64,000 nucleotides of DNA from Pseudomonadota bacterium (GTDB lineage: Bacteria > Desulfobacterota > Binatia > Binatales > Binataceae), in NCBI GenBank assembly GCA_021324755.1, contig JAJPIL010000007.1, forward strand, positions 62,001 to 126,000, in the 5' to 3' direction. Position 1 is the stretch's first letter. Each line of letters starts with the position of its first letter. The notes under the pieces are model-generated. The model was given only the letters and a program-made list of their open reading frames with translations. It was not told the DNA's origin and made no database searches. Both the position numbers and the translations under genes were made by a program. Below, one piece after another: positions 9,792-17,597 of this stretch.

Positions 9792-10720
9792 GGAGCAACC
9801 CGTTCAAGACATCGCAGACGCGCGCTTCGAGCCCGGGGGTTATGGGCGATCTCGGCGGCCGAGGGTCGTAAGAGCCGCCCGGCCGGAAAGCCGAAGCGCT
9901 TACTGGCGACGAGCTGAGCAAAGGTCGTCTTGACCGGCCTATCTTCAAGGGAGTGATACGCGAGCACGACCATCCGCCCGCCTACCGAAAGCCTTTGTGG
10001 TGCCTTATCCAGTAGCCAGGTAAGGCTCTCCAGTTCCGAATTGACCGCGATCCGCAATGCCTGGAAGGTACGGGTCACCGGATGAATACGAGCGTGTGGA
10101 TGGCGACCGACTGCCGCTTCGACTACCTCTCGCAACCTGCGGGTCGTGGTAATTTCACCGTGACGCCGAGCATTCACAATCGCTCGAGCGATCTTGCGTG
10201 CGGCAGGCTCTTGGCCGTAAGCCCAGATAATTCGGGCAAGCTCTGCTTCGCTCAGGCGATTTACTAGATGCGCGGCAGTTGTCGACGACCTGCGGTCCAT
10301 CCGCATGTCGAGCGGGCCGTCATGGCGAAAGCTGAATCCCCTCGATGGATCGTCTAGCGCAAAACTGCTCATTCCCAAATCTACGATGAGAGCGTCGATT
10401 TCACTAAAGCCGCACACCTCCAGCGCCTCGTCGAGGTCGGCGAAATCTCCGTGATAGAACGAAACGCGGCCTTCAAACCGTGCAAGAGTTCTGGCCGCCA
10501 CCTCGAGCGCACTCTCGTCTCGGTCGATTCCTAGCAAGCAGGCTGCCGCAGGCGCTGCCTTGAGCAGTGCAGCGGCGTGTCCGCCGGTGCCAACCGTTGC
10601 ATCGACGATGCGCAAGGGCCTACAGGCAGATAAGAGGCTCACCACCTCTGCTGCCATCACAGGCTCGTGCACCGCTATGGCACCCACCTGACGTTCTTGC
10701 TGTATCGCTGAGCCACCCAT
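9788..10720 (-). CDS. rsmH: RsmH (MraW), 16S rRNA m4C1402 methyltransferase
   Basis: SAM-dependent methyltransferase that modifies N4 of C1402 in 16S rRNA. The N-terminal HEPVMAAEVV and the SAM-binding loop DATVGTGGHAAALL are diagnostic, followed by the GDFADLD and DLGMSSFALDDPSRGFSF motifs of the family. The C-terminal half carries YHSLEDRPVK. The length of 310 residues is normal. The ATG at 10720 is preceded by GAGGAAG and sits 12 bases after the mraZ stop. Confidence 0.97.
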   Translation of the reverse strand: MGGSAIQQERQVGAIAVHEPVMAAEVVSLLSACRPLRIVDATVGTGGHAAALLKAAPAAACLLGIDRDESALEVAARTLARFEGRVSFYHGDFADLDEALEVCGFSEIDALIVDLGMSSFALDDPSRGFSFRHDGPLDMRMDRRSSTTAAHLVNRLSEAELARIIWAYGQEPAARKIARAIVNARRHGEITTTRRLREVVEAAVGRHPHARIHPVTRTFQALRIAVNSELESLTWLLDKAPQRLSVGGRMVVLAYHSLEDRPVKTTFAQLVASKRFGFPAGRLLRPSAAEIAHNPRARSARLRCLERVAP

Positions 10721-10732
10721 TGCCCTACTTCC

Positions 10733-11182
10733 TCACAGCCCCAAAGTGCCTCGAAAACTGCGGTCTCCCACCTTGTCGAGCGCGATTTCCCATACCCGTT
10801 CAAGCGCCCGCCGGTCCCACAGCTGGAAATGGTCAGGCATCGCAGAAAATGCCACTTCATGGCTCAGACCAGCGTATTCGCGCAATTTCGGCGGAATCAG
10901 TATCCTCCCTTGCCGATCGACTGGGACCTCATAAGAACCGCCAACAAAAAACATCTGAAAAAGCTGCAAATTAAGGTCAAAAACACCTTTTTGCCGAAGC
11001 AAAGTCACCAAGCGTTCCCACTCGTTCGGCGGATAAATCTCTAAAAACCGTTCGTTCTCGATCTTGGAGTTGGTAATGTAAACCCGGTCGAACTTATGGC
11101 TTTGCAAAGCGTCACGAAAAACAGCCGGCAGGCTCACCCGGCCCTTTTCGTCCAACTCCCGGTCGTAACGTCCGCTGAACAC
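10733..11182 (-). CDS. mraZ: MraZ, AbrB-fold transcriptional regulator of the dcw operon
   Basis: DNA-binding regulator that controls its own operon. It has two AbrB/SpoVT-type half-domains, the first with RYDRELDEKGRVSLP and the second with VPVDRQGRILIPPKLR. The open frame reaches a GTG at 11218, but that codon lies inside the operator repeats. The GTG at 11182 gives VFSGRYDREL, where family members start, and a normal length of 149 residues. It is the first gene of the minus-strand dcw cluster. The TGGG repeats immediately upstream suggest autoregulation. Confidence 0.95.
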   Translation of the reverse strand: MFSGRYDRELDEKGRVSLPAVFRDALQSHKFDRVYITNSKIENERFLEIYPPNEWERLVTLLRQKGVFDLNLQLFQMFFVGGSYEVPVDRQGRILIPPKLREYAGLSHEVAFSAMPDHFQLWDRRALERVWEIALDKVGDRSFRGTLGL

Positions 11183-11192
11183 CTTCGCGTCG

Positions 11193-11230
11193 CCCCAATC
11201 TTCCCCACAACATCCCACTACATCCCACTG
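11193..11230 (-). promoter_or_regulatory. MraZ box: four TGGG direct repeats at 10-bp spacing
   Basis: Read on the minus strand, the motif TGGG recurs four times with an exact 10-bp period, as AGTGGGATGT, AGTGGGATGT, TGTGGGGAAG and ATTGGGGCGA. On the plus strand the CCCA copies are at 11194, 11204, 11214 and 11224. E. coli MraZ is known to bind such TGGG direct repeats separated by about 5 bp. The first two copies are identical over 10 bases and the fourth is the weakest. The array ends about 8 bases before the mraZ GTG at 11182, so bound protein would cover the promoter/leader. A TTGACT at 11237-11232 could be the -35 hexamer. Confidence 0.85.
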
Positions 11231-11540
11231 CAGTCAAGGGGCTATCGACGCTCGTCGCCACAAAATTTTCATTGGCTAATAGATGCCCAAAGCAACTTAA
11301 AGACGTGTTTTATGCAGTTAGAATAGAAGAGACGGCGTTAGAAAGCTAAAAGCAAGGGTTTTGTCTCGCTCTAAACGATGGCAATTGACGACAATAGACG
11401 CGTTTTTTGATCGAAACTTTGAATCGCAGACCTTGTTGATTCTAGGCGTGACCAAACTCTTATCAACCAACTAATTTACCGCCGACCAGGGCACGCAAGT
11501 GGGAGCCAGTGGGAAAAATTTGCTAGGTGTGAGCTGAGTC
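11231..11540. other. Divergent intergenic region between mraZ and the ConA-like gene
   Basis: About 310 bases without a convincing gene. It separates the dcw operon (leftward) from the ConA-like gene (rightward). The middle part is AT-rich (11,270-11,490). The only structured elements I can point to are the mraZ promoter/operator at the left end and a two-copy TGGG repeat at 11,498-11,513 near the right end, listed separately. Confidence 0.6.
11498..11513 (+). promoter_or_regulatory. Second MraZ-like box: two AGTGGGA repeats, 10-bp period
   Basis: On the plus strand AGTGGGAGCC is followed directly by AGTGGGAAAA. The TGGG cores start at 11500 and 11510, exactly 10 bases apart, the same spacing and core as the four-copy array at the head of mraZ. 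It ends 27 bases before the ATG at 11541, where an operator would act on that gene. Two copies are fewer than at mraZ, so function is an inference. Confidence 0.45.
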
Positions 11541-12317
11541 ATGAAAGTTGTCAGCGTTACAGCTTATGGGTCACCAGGCTCGAGGCAGACTGGACGTCGC
11601 CGGAGATCGCCGTCGTTTGCGCTTGCTATAGCGTTTTTTATAGCAATTTTGCTTGTCTACTTTCGTGTTAGTTTCGCGCTTCAAAATAAAGGAGCAAGCT
11701 CGTCGCCTGTTTCGACGGCCTCTGAACCTGCGGGTGTTGTGGTTTGGGACTTCGAGCGAGATACGCCTGGGCAGATTCCGAAGGGCTGGAAGAGCGTCGC
11801 CGGTAATTGGGCTGTAATTGCCGACCCTGAAGCTCCCACGCTACCAAACACTTTTGGCCTAAGCCCCGGAAGGTTTTTCGCTTCATTGTTGCGATTGAAC
11901 TATTACTACCCACTTGCCGTGGTAGATAACTCCCCGAGTTACAGAAATTTTAGCTTGGAGGCTTGGTTCCGGACGCTGGGCGGAAGATTGGACTGTTCGG
12001 GAGGTTTGGTATTCGGCTATCAAAATCCGAACGACTATTTTGTGATGGAGGCTGGATGTCCCACTGACCGCATAGCTTTGCTTCGGATGGAAAAAGGTCG
12101 CCTATCGATGTTTGCGGACACGGTGGTTGCCATAACTCCTGGAACCTGGTACCGGCTGAGACTCGATGCAGTTAGGCAGCGGCTTACCTGCTTTGTCGAC
12201 GATCGAGTCGTCCTTAGGGCGAGCCAGCCAGACCTTAGGCCGGGAAAAATCGGCCTTTGGGCACACGCCGACGCTGAGGTTCGATTCGACGACATAAAAC
12301 TTGCGCCCATCAGATAA
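11541..12317 (+). CDS. Membrane-anchored protein with a LamG/ConA-like (DUF1080-type) domain
   Basis: I do not recognise a specific family member. The protein has 258 residues. A basic N terminus (RQTGRRRRSP) is followed by one hydrophobic helix (about residues 26-47), giving an anchored exported protein without a lipobox. Residues from about 67 to the end look like a single concanavalin A-like jelly-roll of the DUF1080/LamG type: WDFERDTPGQIPKGW, SLEAWFRTLGG, GLVFGYQNPNDYFVMEA, then GTWYRLRLDA and GKIGLWAHADAEVRFDDI. Such domains bind or act on carbohydrate or protein at the cell surface. It is transcribed away from mraZ and preceded by a MraZ-like repeat, which would fit a cell-envelope role. 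Function is not established. Confidence 0.7.
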   Translation: MKVVSVTAYGSPGSRQTGRRRRSPSFALAIAFFIAILLVYFRVSFALQNKGASSSPVSTASEPAGVVVWDFERDTPGQIPKGWKSVAGNWAVIADPEAPTLPNTFGLSPGRFFASLLRLNYYYPLAVVDNSPSYRNFSLEAWFRTLGGRLDCSGGLVFGYQNPNDYFVMEAGCPTDRIALLRMEKGRLSMFADTVVAITPGTWYRLRLDAVRQRLTCFVDDRVVLRASQPDLRPGKIGLWAHADAEVRFDDIKLAPIR

Positions 12318-12433
12318 AACAAGGCGATTCGAACGCTTCGGCAGTACTCTAAGGGGCTGATACCTGCTAGATAGCGGCGGATTTTAAGTTTTTTAGCTTG
12401 CACCGCTGAATGCGAACAATTAGGCTTTAAACC

Positions 12434-12676
12434 ATGCAAGAAAGCGCATCTTCACTCGGACCCCAGGTCGAGAAAGAGGTTTTGAGTTGGCCGGACTTCT
12501 TTCTCGAAGTAGCGAGAGGTGTATTGGTTGCTGCAGGATTACTGCTCTTGTGGGTGATGGAGAGCGCGCGAAATAGGTTTTTTCGTCTGCTCGACAGATT
12601 GAAAGTACGGGCGCGCCCGAAATCCAAGGCTAGCGCCTTCCCGCCGGGTCCGGTTCCGAAACTAAAGCAGCCTTAA
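12434..12676 (+). CDS. Small single-pass membrane protein of unknown function
   Basis: An 80-residue reading frame starting MQESASSLGP. It has a hydrophobic stretch at about residues 25-44 (EVARGVLVAAGLLLLWVM) and then a basic, proline-rich tail (RARPKSKASAFPPG). That is a plausible single-pass inner-membrane protein with a cytoplasmic basic end. No family is recognised. It follows the ConA-like gene by 116 bases on the same strand and converges on the ATPase gene. A 66-residue antisense frame covers most of it, so coding status is not certain. Confidence 0.45.
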   Translation: MQESASSLGPQVEKEVLSWPDFFLEVARGVLVAAGLLLLWVMESARNRFFRLLDRLKVRARPKSKASAFPPGPVPKLKQP

Positions 12677-12751
12677 GACTTTTTGGATTTACGTTTTACC
12701 TCTCAGCAGCCGTGTCGACGCATAAAAGTCCGAGAGGTGGCTCTCCGACCT

Positions 12752-15205
12752 TTACTTCTGTTGAGGCGGGCGTTTGTTTGGTTGCCGGTTGATTGAAATT
12801 ACGACCTTACGGCTGACAACGCTTGCCCCACTTTTGAAGGCTCCACCCTCGCCTGCGACCTCCCAGCGCTTTTTGAGTTTAGCTTCAGGCAGCTCGATAG
12901 CGTCAATTTTTTCATCCAGGAGCCTACGCAAGTAACCGGTTAGGTCATCGTCTAACACCTTCACGAGAGCCTCAGTCTGCGCGGCTTGGACAATTTTCAA
13001 AAAGCCTTCAAGTCGTCCCTTTTTATCGTGAATTACGATCAAACGGCGGATCGCTTTTTGCGAAAGCTGCACGAGTTTGGCTTCCAGAGCTTGCTTCAAA
13101 CGGCTTTGCAAGTCGTCCACGCTCGGCAAACTTGCCCCGAGCACGTAGCCACATGACAGACAGCGAGGCACTCGATCAAGCTCGCTTAGCTCCTCACTGG
13201 CACATTCCGGCACCGCCCTTGCCATCGCCTCGAGCTCGCAGGCGAAGTTTGGTGCCTTAGGCGGACCCAGCACTTCGATCGAATCTAGCCGCGCCAGCGC
13301 TTCAAGCCAGGCCCGGGCGTTTTCGATCTGCCGTTTTAGCTTCTGCAGCTCCAGCAGCCATTGTCGGTGTAAAACGCGATAGTGCTGCGCGTAGTCAACC
13401 TTAAACCGGGCAAAGCGCGCCTGAAGCGCCTCATAGGCGGTTCTGCTGTTACCCAATACTTTGAGAGTGAGTTCCGCAGCCAACAAACGCGCGTCGGTTC
13501 GCAATTTCGCCGTCGTCGCTGCCAAACCTTGAGCGGTGGTTGTCTCCTCTGCCGGCTCGAGCAAGCCCGATCCTTCCAGATACGCACGCATTTGCAACGT
13601 TTGGGGCACCAGCGTGGCGATCTCCTTTAACGCGCGGAAGGCGTCAAAAGCTTGCGCCAGTCGTTCGCGATTTTCAACGCAAGCCGCCTCTTCGATTATT
13701 GCTCTCGCGCCTCGGCTTACAGCTTCGACGAAATTGTCGAAGTCTTGCGCGTATCGGCTCAACGCCTCGGTTCGCCAGTTGGGGCTCAGCGACTTGAGTG
13801 TTTCGTCGATCGAGTGCGCTACAAGTACTGCGTTGTCGATCGTTGTCGCCAATCTGCCCAATGACTCTCTAAGCTCTTGTTCGCTCTCGGTCTCACCGAG
13901 CGCCGGGTCCAGTCGCTTGAGTAACGGTACTGCCGCGTTGTACGACGCGAACATTTCCCCTTCGAAAAGCTCAGGATTGAAGCGCGCGAAGTGTCCGTCG
14001 AAGCGGACTGCTCCATTCGAATGTTGTGCGAGATGGCGCAAAATTGAGTACGCGCTCTGCTCAAGCTCTTCGTTCGGGTCTGGAACGTAGTCGGCCAGCT
14101 CGTCGAGCCCGATTTCGCGTGCGTTTAGATACGCAAGCACCAGCGAATCGATGATTGCGAGTGCGAGATTTTGGGTGACCCCATCCAAAGGCTTTGCGGC
14201 CGCGCGCGCAGTTTTGAATGCGGTGCGTCCCTTTTCGCCCAAAAGCGCGTCCACTCGGCGGCGCACGGCTTCGCTTACGAGCAAATCGGCGGGCTTGAGC
14301 AAACGACGCAACTTTAGAAGCGGCCGACTACCTGGTCCAAAAAGTATTTCGGCCACTAACTCCGCAAGCCCTCCTACCCCTAAGCCCGCCGGCATCAAAC
14401 CTCGAATGACGTGCTTTGTTTGGGGATGGAAAGGAAAGATTTGCTGTGTACCGGCGACACTTCGCTGGCTAGGCGTATAAAAGCGCTCCACGATCTCCTT
14501 CGCCTGGGGCTTGAGTTCGCGCCCTCGGGCCAGGGCCACTTCTACCAATTCGTCTTCGCTGACTGGCCCAACTTTCAGGGAGATTGCCCAGTCCGGCGGA
14601 GCGCTTCTCGTTGCTACGAACAGAGTAACCTTCGGGCTGCGCGTAACCTTCAGTATTGACTGAAACGTATCGAAAAGTTCGAGCAGTGAAGCCGGCTCCA
14701 ATTCGCCGAAATCGATAGCCAACGTAAGGTCTCGCACACCCGCTCGTCGCGCTTCTCCCAACGCTACGCTCAAGCCCTGGGCTGGACCCAGTTCCTGCCA
14801 CAGTCGCGCATCGCGGCGGCTTCCGCCAAGTTCTCGCGCTATCGAGTGAAACAGCAAAAAATCAAGTTGTCCCATCTCCTGCGGCCCGGACAGGTCCAAA
14901 CCCAAAGTGAGCGTTCTACCATTTCCAATTTCATGGGTCGCAGTCGTATACCTCGTGGCCAAAACAAAGTTTAGAAAGTGGGTTTTCCCTGTATCCGGAG
15001 GTCCCCATATCCAAAAAGACGCTCTACTTTCGCGCATGGACGCGCTAATCGTTTCAAGGGCTTGGGCTGCTGAAGATGTCAGGATGTATGAATTTACTGT
15101 CTGGGGCTCGGGACTGGTTTCGAGACGGAGTCGCTTTGGAAGAAAAGCCTGCCGTGTCAGGAGATCTTCAAGTGCGGGCAGCGTGGACTCTTTACAAACT
15201 GTCAC
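12752..15205 (-). CDS. Solitary BREX/PglY-like (DUF6079/DUF499-type) large ATPase
   Basis: An 817-residue P-loop ATPase of the large STAND/AAA-like group that includes PglY, BrxC, DUF499 and DUF6079 proteins. Walker A is GPPDTGKT (residues 68-75) inside FWIWGPPDTGKTHFLNF. A Walker B-like strand is LTLAIDFGE (Asp165, Glu168). The motif IFPFHP (256-261) matches the (Y/F)PxHP signature that follows the ATPase core in those families. Residues about 440-640 are charged and helical, probably coiled coil. One CxxC (Cys681, Cys684; RCLSCGY) sits near the C terminus. The GTG start at 15205 has no clear ribosome site, so the true start may be slightly downstream. No methylase, nuclease or other BREX gene lies next to it, so any defence role is inference. 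Confidence 0.65.
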   Translation of the reverse strand: MTVCKESTLPALEDLLTRQAFLPKRLRLETSPEPQTVNSYILTSSAAQALETISASMRESRASFWIWGPPDTGKTHFLNFVLATRYTTATHEIGNGRTLTLGLDLSGPQEMGQLDFLLFHSIARELGGSRRDARLWQELGPAQGLSVALGEARRAGVRDLTLAIDFGELEPASLLELFDTFQSILKVTRSPKVTLFVATRSAPPDWAISLKVGPVSEDELVEVALARGRELKPQAKEIVERFYTPSQRSVAGTQQIFPFHPQTKHVIRGLMPAGLGVGGLAELVAEILFGPGSRPLLKLRRLLKPADLLVSEAVRRRVDALLGEKGRTAFKTARAAAKPLDGVTQNLALAIIDSLVLAYLNAREIGLDELADYVPDPNEELEQSAYSILRHLAQHSNGAVRFDGHFARFNPELFEGEMFASYNAAVPLLKRLDPALGETESEQELRESLGRLATTIDNAVLVAHSIDETLKSLSPNWRTEALSRYAQDFDNFVEAVSRGARAIIEEAACVENRERLAQAFDAFRALKEIATLVPQTLQMRAYLEGSGLLEPAEETTTAQGLAATTAKLRTDARLLAAELTLKVLGNSRTAYEALQARFARFKVDYAQHYRVLHRQWLLELQKLKRQIENARAWLEALARLDSIEVLGPPKAPNFACELEAMARAVPECASEELSELDRVPRCLSCGYVLGASLPSVDDLQSRLKQALEAKLVQLSQKAIRRLIVIHDKKGRLEGFLKIVQAAQTEALVKVLDDDLTGYLRRLLDEKIDAIELPEAKLKKRWEVAGEGGAFKSGASVVSRKVVISINRQPNKRPPQQK

Positions 15206-15616
15206 GCCCAGACGCTATCATTCGCTAAAACTACATGCAAGCGTCTGAGTTTCGAACAAGCCTACTAAAATCAATTTCTTGATTTTATTCACGTAAATTA
15301 TTAGCAAGATAGCACGATTGTAGGCACAATGCTTTTAGTTAGCTTTGTTTTGGGTGTGTTGATTTTTGTAATGTTACCATGCTGCTGATTGGCAATGCAG
15401 CAATTTGTCAGAAGCACAAAAGTGGGTCGAAAGACCGTCCAGCGTAAGTTCTGGAACCGTAGGGTGAACGAGATGTTGTTTTTTTAGGACCGAAGGCAAG
15501 TTCTACGTGTTTTGAAATTTTATTGCTTTTTGTATTTTGCTCGAAGTTCCGATTATACATCGAAGCTTGTTCTCGTTTGTTGTCGAGTAATCGGACCCAA
15601 AGTTTTGGGCTATTTA
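15206..15616. other. AT-rich leader of the ATPase gene
   Basis: A 411-base stretch clearly richer in A and T than the genes around it, with no credible reading frame. It lies upstream of the minus-strand ATPase gene and downstream of the DUF4838 gene. It holds a perfect 9-bp inverted repeat at 15,266-15,287 (listed separately) and a weaker 5-bp hairpin near 15,380-15,400 (GCTGC...GCAGC). A promoter for the ATPase is expected here but no clean hexamer pair is visible. Confidence 0.5.
15266..15287. promoter_or_regulatory. Perfect 9-bp palindrome upstream of the ATPase gene
   Basis: TAAAATCAA, a 4-base spacer TTTC, then TTGATTTTA: a perfect 9-bp inverted repeat. It begins 61 bases upstream of the ATPase GTG on the transcribed side. 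Its size and symmetry suit a dimeric repressor site; a short RNA hairpin is the alternative, although it is not followed by a T-run in the relevant direction. No regulator gene is adjacent. Confidence 0.4.
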
Positions 15617-17467
15617 CTACATGGATTGCTCGATGTGTCTTTTCAGTGCGGCCGTCCATCGCTGATGAAAAGCGGGGAGATCGACGCTCCCCCAGGTGCC
15701 CTTTATGTCAGCGTCAATCGCATCAATATGGTTAAGAGCCCTCGTGAGCTCTTCGATCGCTTCCAGAGCGCGCTTTTTTCCGGCGGCGTTTTTTTGCTCG
15801 AGCGCTTCCAGGTATGCGGCCAACGCTCTTAAGCTTCGCGCGCTGTAGCGCCAAAGCTCGCCCTCTGCCCGAACCATCTCCGAATCGACAGAGTTTGCTA
15901 CCTGGGACGCGATTTTTGCGGCCTTGTCGTAATGCACGGCGGCAAGTCTTAGGGCTCGGCCCCTTTGGCTTCGTAACGAAAGCGGGATTTTATCAACGCG
16001 GAGCATGTCGCCGTAGGTTGGCGCCAGACGCGAAGCCCGCACGACCAGCGCATACGCGTGCCTCATTTCATCCACTTGCGCGCGGTGTCTTTGTCGTGCC
16101 GTTTCGGCCAAGATGGTTTGTAAGCCGGACCTACAGCTTCTTGCCCCACGAGCGAATGCGAGCAGGTTGGCTGGGTATGCCAGAACACTGTAAGCACCGA
16201 AGGTGAGGCAAGAGATGCTGCTTAAACCGAGCCGTTGGTAGGCGATCAAATCGCGCTCGATCACGGAAGGCATCATCAAACCTATACCCGCGAACAATGC
16301 GGCATCTGCATAATACTCGAAAACGTGGCCGCGGCCAGAGAATATTTCGACATAATGTTTGAGCGTCTCGTAGTAGCGTGCATTAGTATGGCACCGCGGA
16401 TCATCGATCGCATGCGCGTAGCATCGCTCGCGCGGAGCCCATTCGAACTCCACGTTGGGGAGCGGCGCAAGTTGCGGATCGGGTTCGAGCGTATCGTGGT
16501 AAGCTAAGTAAGTAACGCAAAGCGTATCACTGTGGCGCGCGACGGCTTCGGCGATTGTATTGATAAGGCGCATGTACTGAAGCTGTGGCGAGAGCCTAGC
16601 GCACGATGGACATGCGCACCAAGCGCCGCGCCAAACGTCTGCTCCCCAAACGTGTAGCAGGCGGTTTTCCGGATAGTCTCGCAGGTAAGCCAATGCGTTG
16701 GCGGTCACAATTTCTAGCGCCTGCGGATTCGAAACGCATAGGTTGCCTTTTGGGTTGCGCTCGCCCGCTTCATCCATCGGAAAAAGTTGTTGGTTTTCTT
16801 CGAATCGCTCTCTTTCGAGCAGCAGCTGTACAATATGGCCGCCGTACTCCGGCTCTATTCCTCGCTGCCGCAGGTCGGCCACAAGCTCGTCGATTCGCGC
16901 CTTGGTATCGCGCGCGTGTCGTATGTAGAAAAAGCGGTTTATTCCCAGCCACGCCATCCACTCGATAAATTTGCGGTCGTGAGCCAAATGCAGGCTCATC
17001 AGGCGTGGGTCTTCGTAATGCCAGGTCATGATGTCGGAAACGAACGCGCGACGCTTAAAAGCGGGCTTAAACGTCCAGTCTTTGAGCGTCCAGGGAAAGC
17101 TTCCCTCGAGAGAGGGAATGCGAAGATCGCCGTCGACGGATAGCTCCGCCCCTAGTTGGCTAAGCGCGCAGAAGACAGCATGAACCAGAGCCGATTCGTC
17201 GCCGCCCGTAATCAAAACCGTTCGCGACTGGACCCGTATGCTGAATTCCCCTGGGCAGATTGTCAGGGGAGACCGGGCGAGCTCGTATCCTAGTACGAGC
17301 TCGAAGGGTCTTACTTCGGGTGAACAAGCTATCCTAACGGTGGAATGCGTGGCGGCTTCAATCGTGCCCGCTAACTTGTTGGCCGCGAATTGAGCTGCCT
17401 CGCCCGCGTCTTCGGCTCTCCAAACCGTCAGTTCTGCTCGGGGGTGCGTCGTCATTTTGATGCTCAT
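15617..17467 (-). CDS. DUF4838 glycoside-hydrolase-like protein
   Basis: A 616-residue protein of the DUF4838 type, related to alpha-glucuronidase/hexosaminidase-like enzymes. The N-terminal ~110 residues resemble the accessory alpha/beta domain of such enzymes (FAANKLAGTIEAATHSTVRI, ending VLITGGDESALVHAVFCALSQLG). The middle is a TIM-barrel-like region with WHYEDPRLMSLHLAHDRKF and the family hallmark LHVWGADVWRGAWCACPSC, the tryptophan/cysteine cluster seen in DUF4838 proteins. The C terminus is helical. I see no signal peptide, so it may be cytoplasmic. The neighbours are unrelated. The substrate is unknown, and hydrolase activity is inferred from the family only. Confidence 0.7.
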   Translation of the reverse strand: MSIKMTTHPRAELTVWRAEDAGEAAQFAANKLAGTIEAATHSTVRIACSPEVRPFELVLGYELARSPLTICPGEFSIRVQSRTVLITGGDESALVHAVFCALSQLGAELSVDGDLRIPSLEGSFPWTLKDWTFKPAFKRRAFVSDIMTWHYEDPRLMSLHLAHDRKFIEWMAWLGINRFFYIRHARDTKARIDELVADLRQRGIEPEYGGHIVQLLLERERFEENQQLFPMDEAGERNPKGNLCVSNPQALEIVTANALAYLRDYPENRLLHVWGADVWRGAWCACPSCARLSPQLQYMRLINTIAEAVARHSDTLCVTYLAYHDTLEPDPQLAPLPNVEFEWAPRERCYAHAIDDPRCHTNARYYETLKHYVEIFSGRGHVFEYYADAALFAGIGLMMPSVIERDLIAYQRLGLSSISCLTFGAYSVLAYPANLLAFARGARSCRSGLQTILAETARQRHRAQVDEMRHAYALVVRASRLAPTYGDMLRVDKIPLSLRSQRGRALRLAAVHYDKAAKIASQVANSVDSEMVRAEGELWRYSARSLRALAAYLEALEQKNAAGKKRALEAIEELTRALNHIDAIDADIKGTWGSVDLPAFHQRWTAALKRHIEQSM

Positions 17468-17597
17468 TTTCCCTGAATGCGCGCATGCGATGCATGAAAT
17501 TTTCGAGCCGAACGGTCATAATGACCTTTAGGCTTAGCCGGTTTGCTGGAATGCGTCCAGCTGGCCGAGCATTAAATGGCCCGGTGAGATAGTTGCG

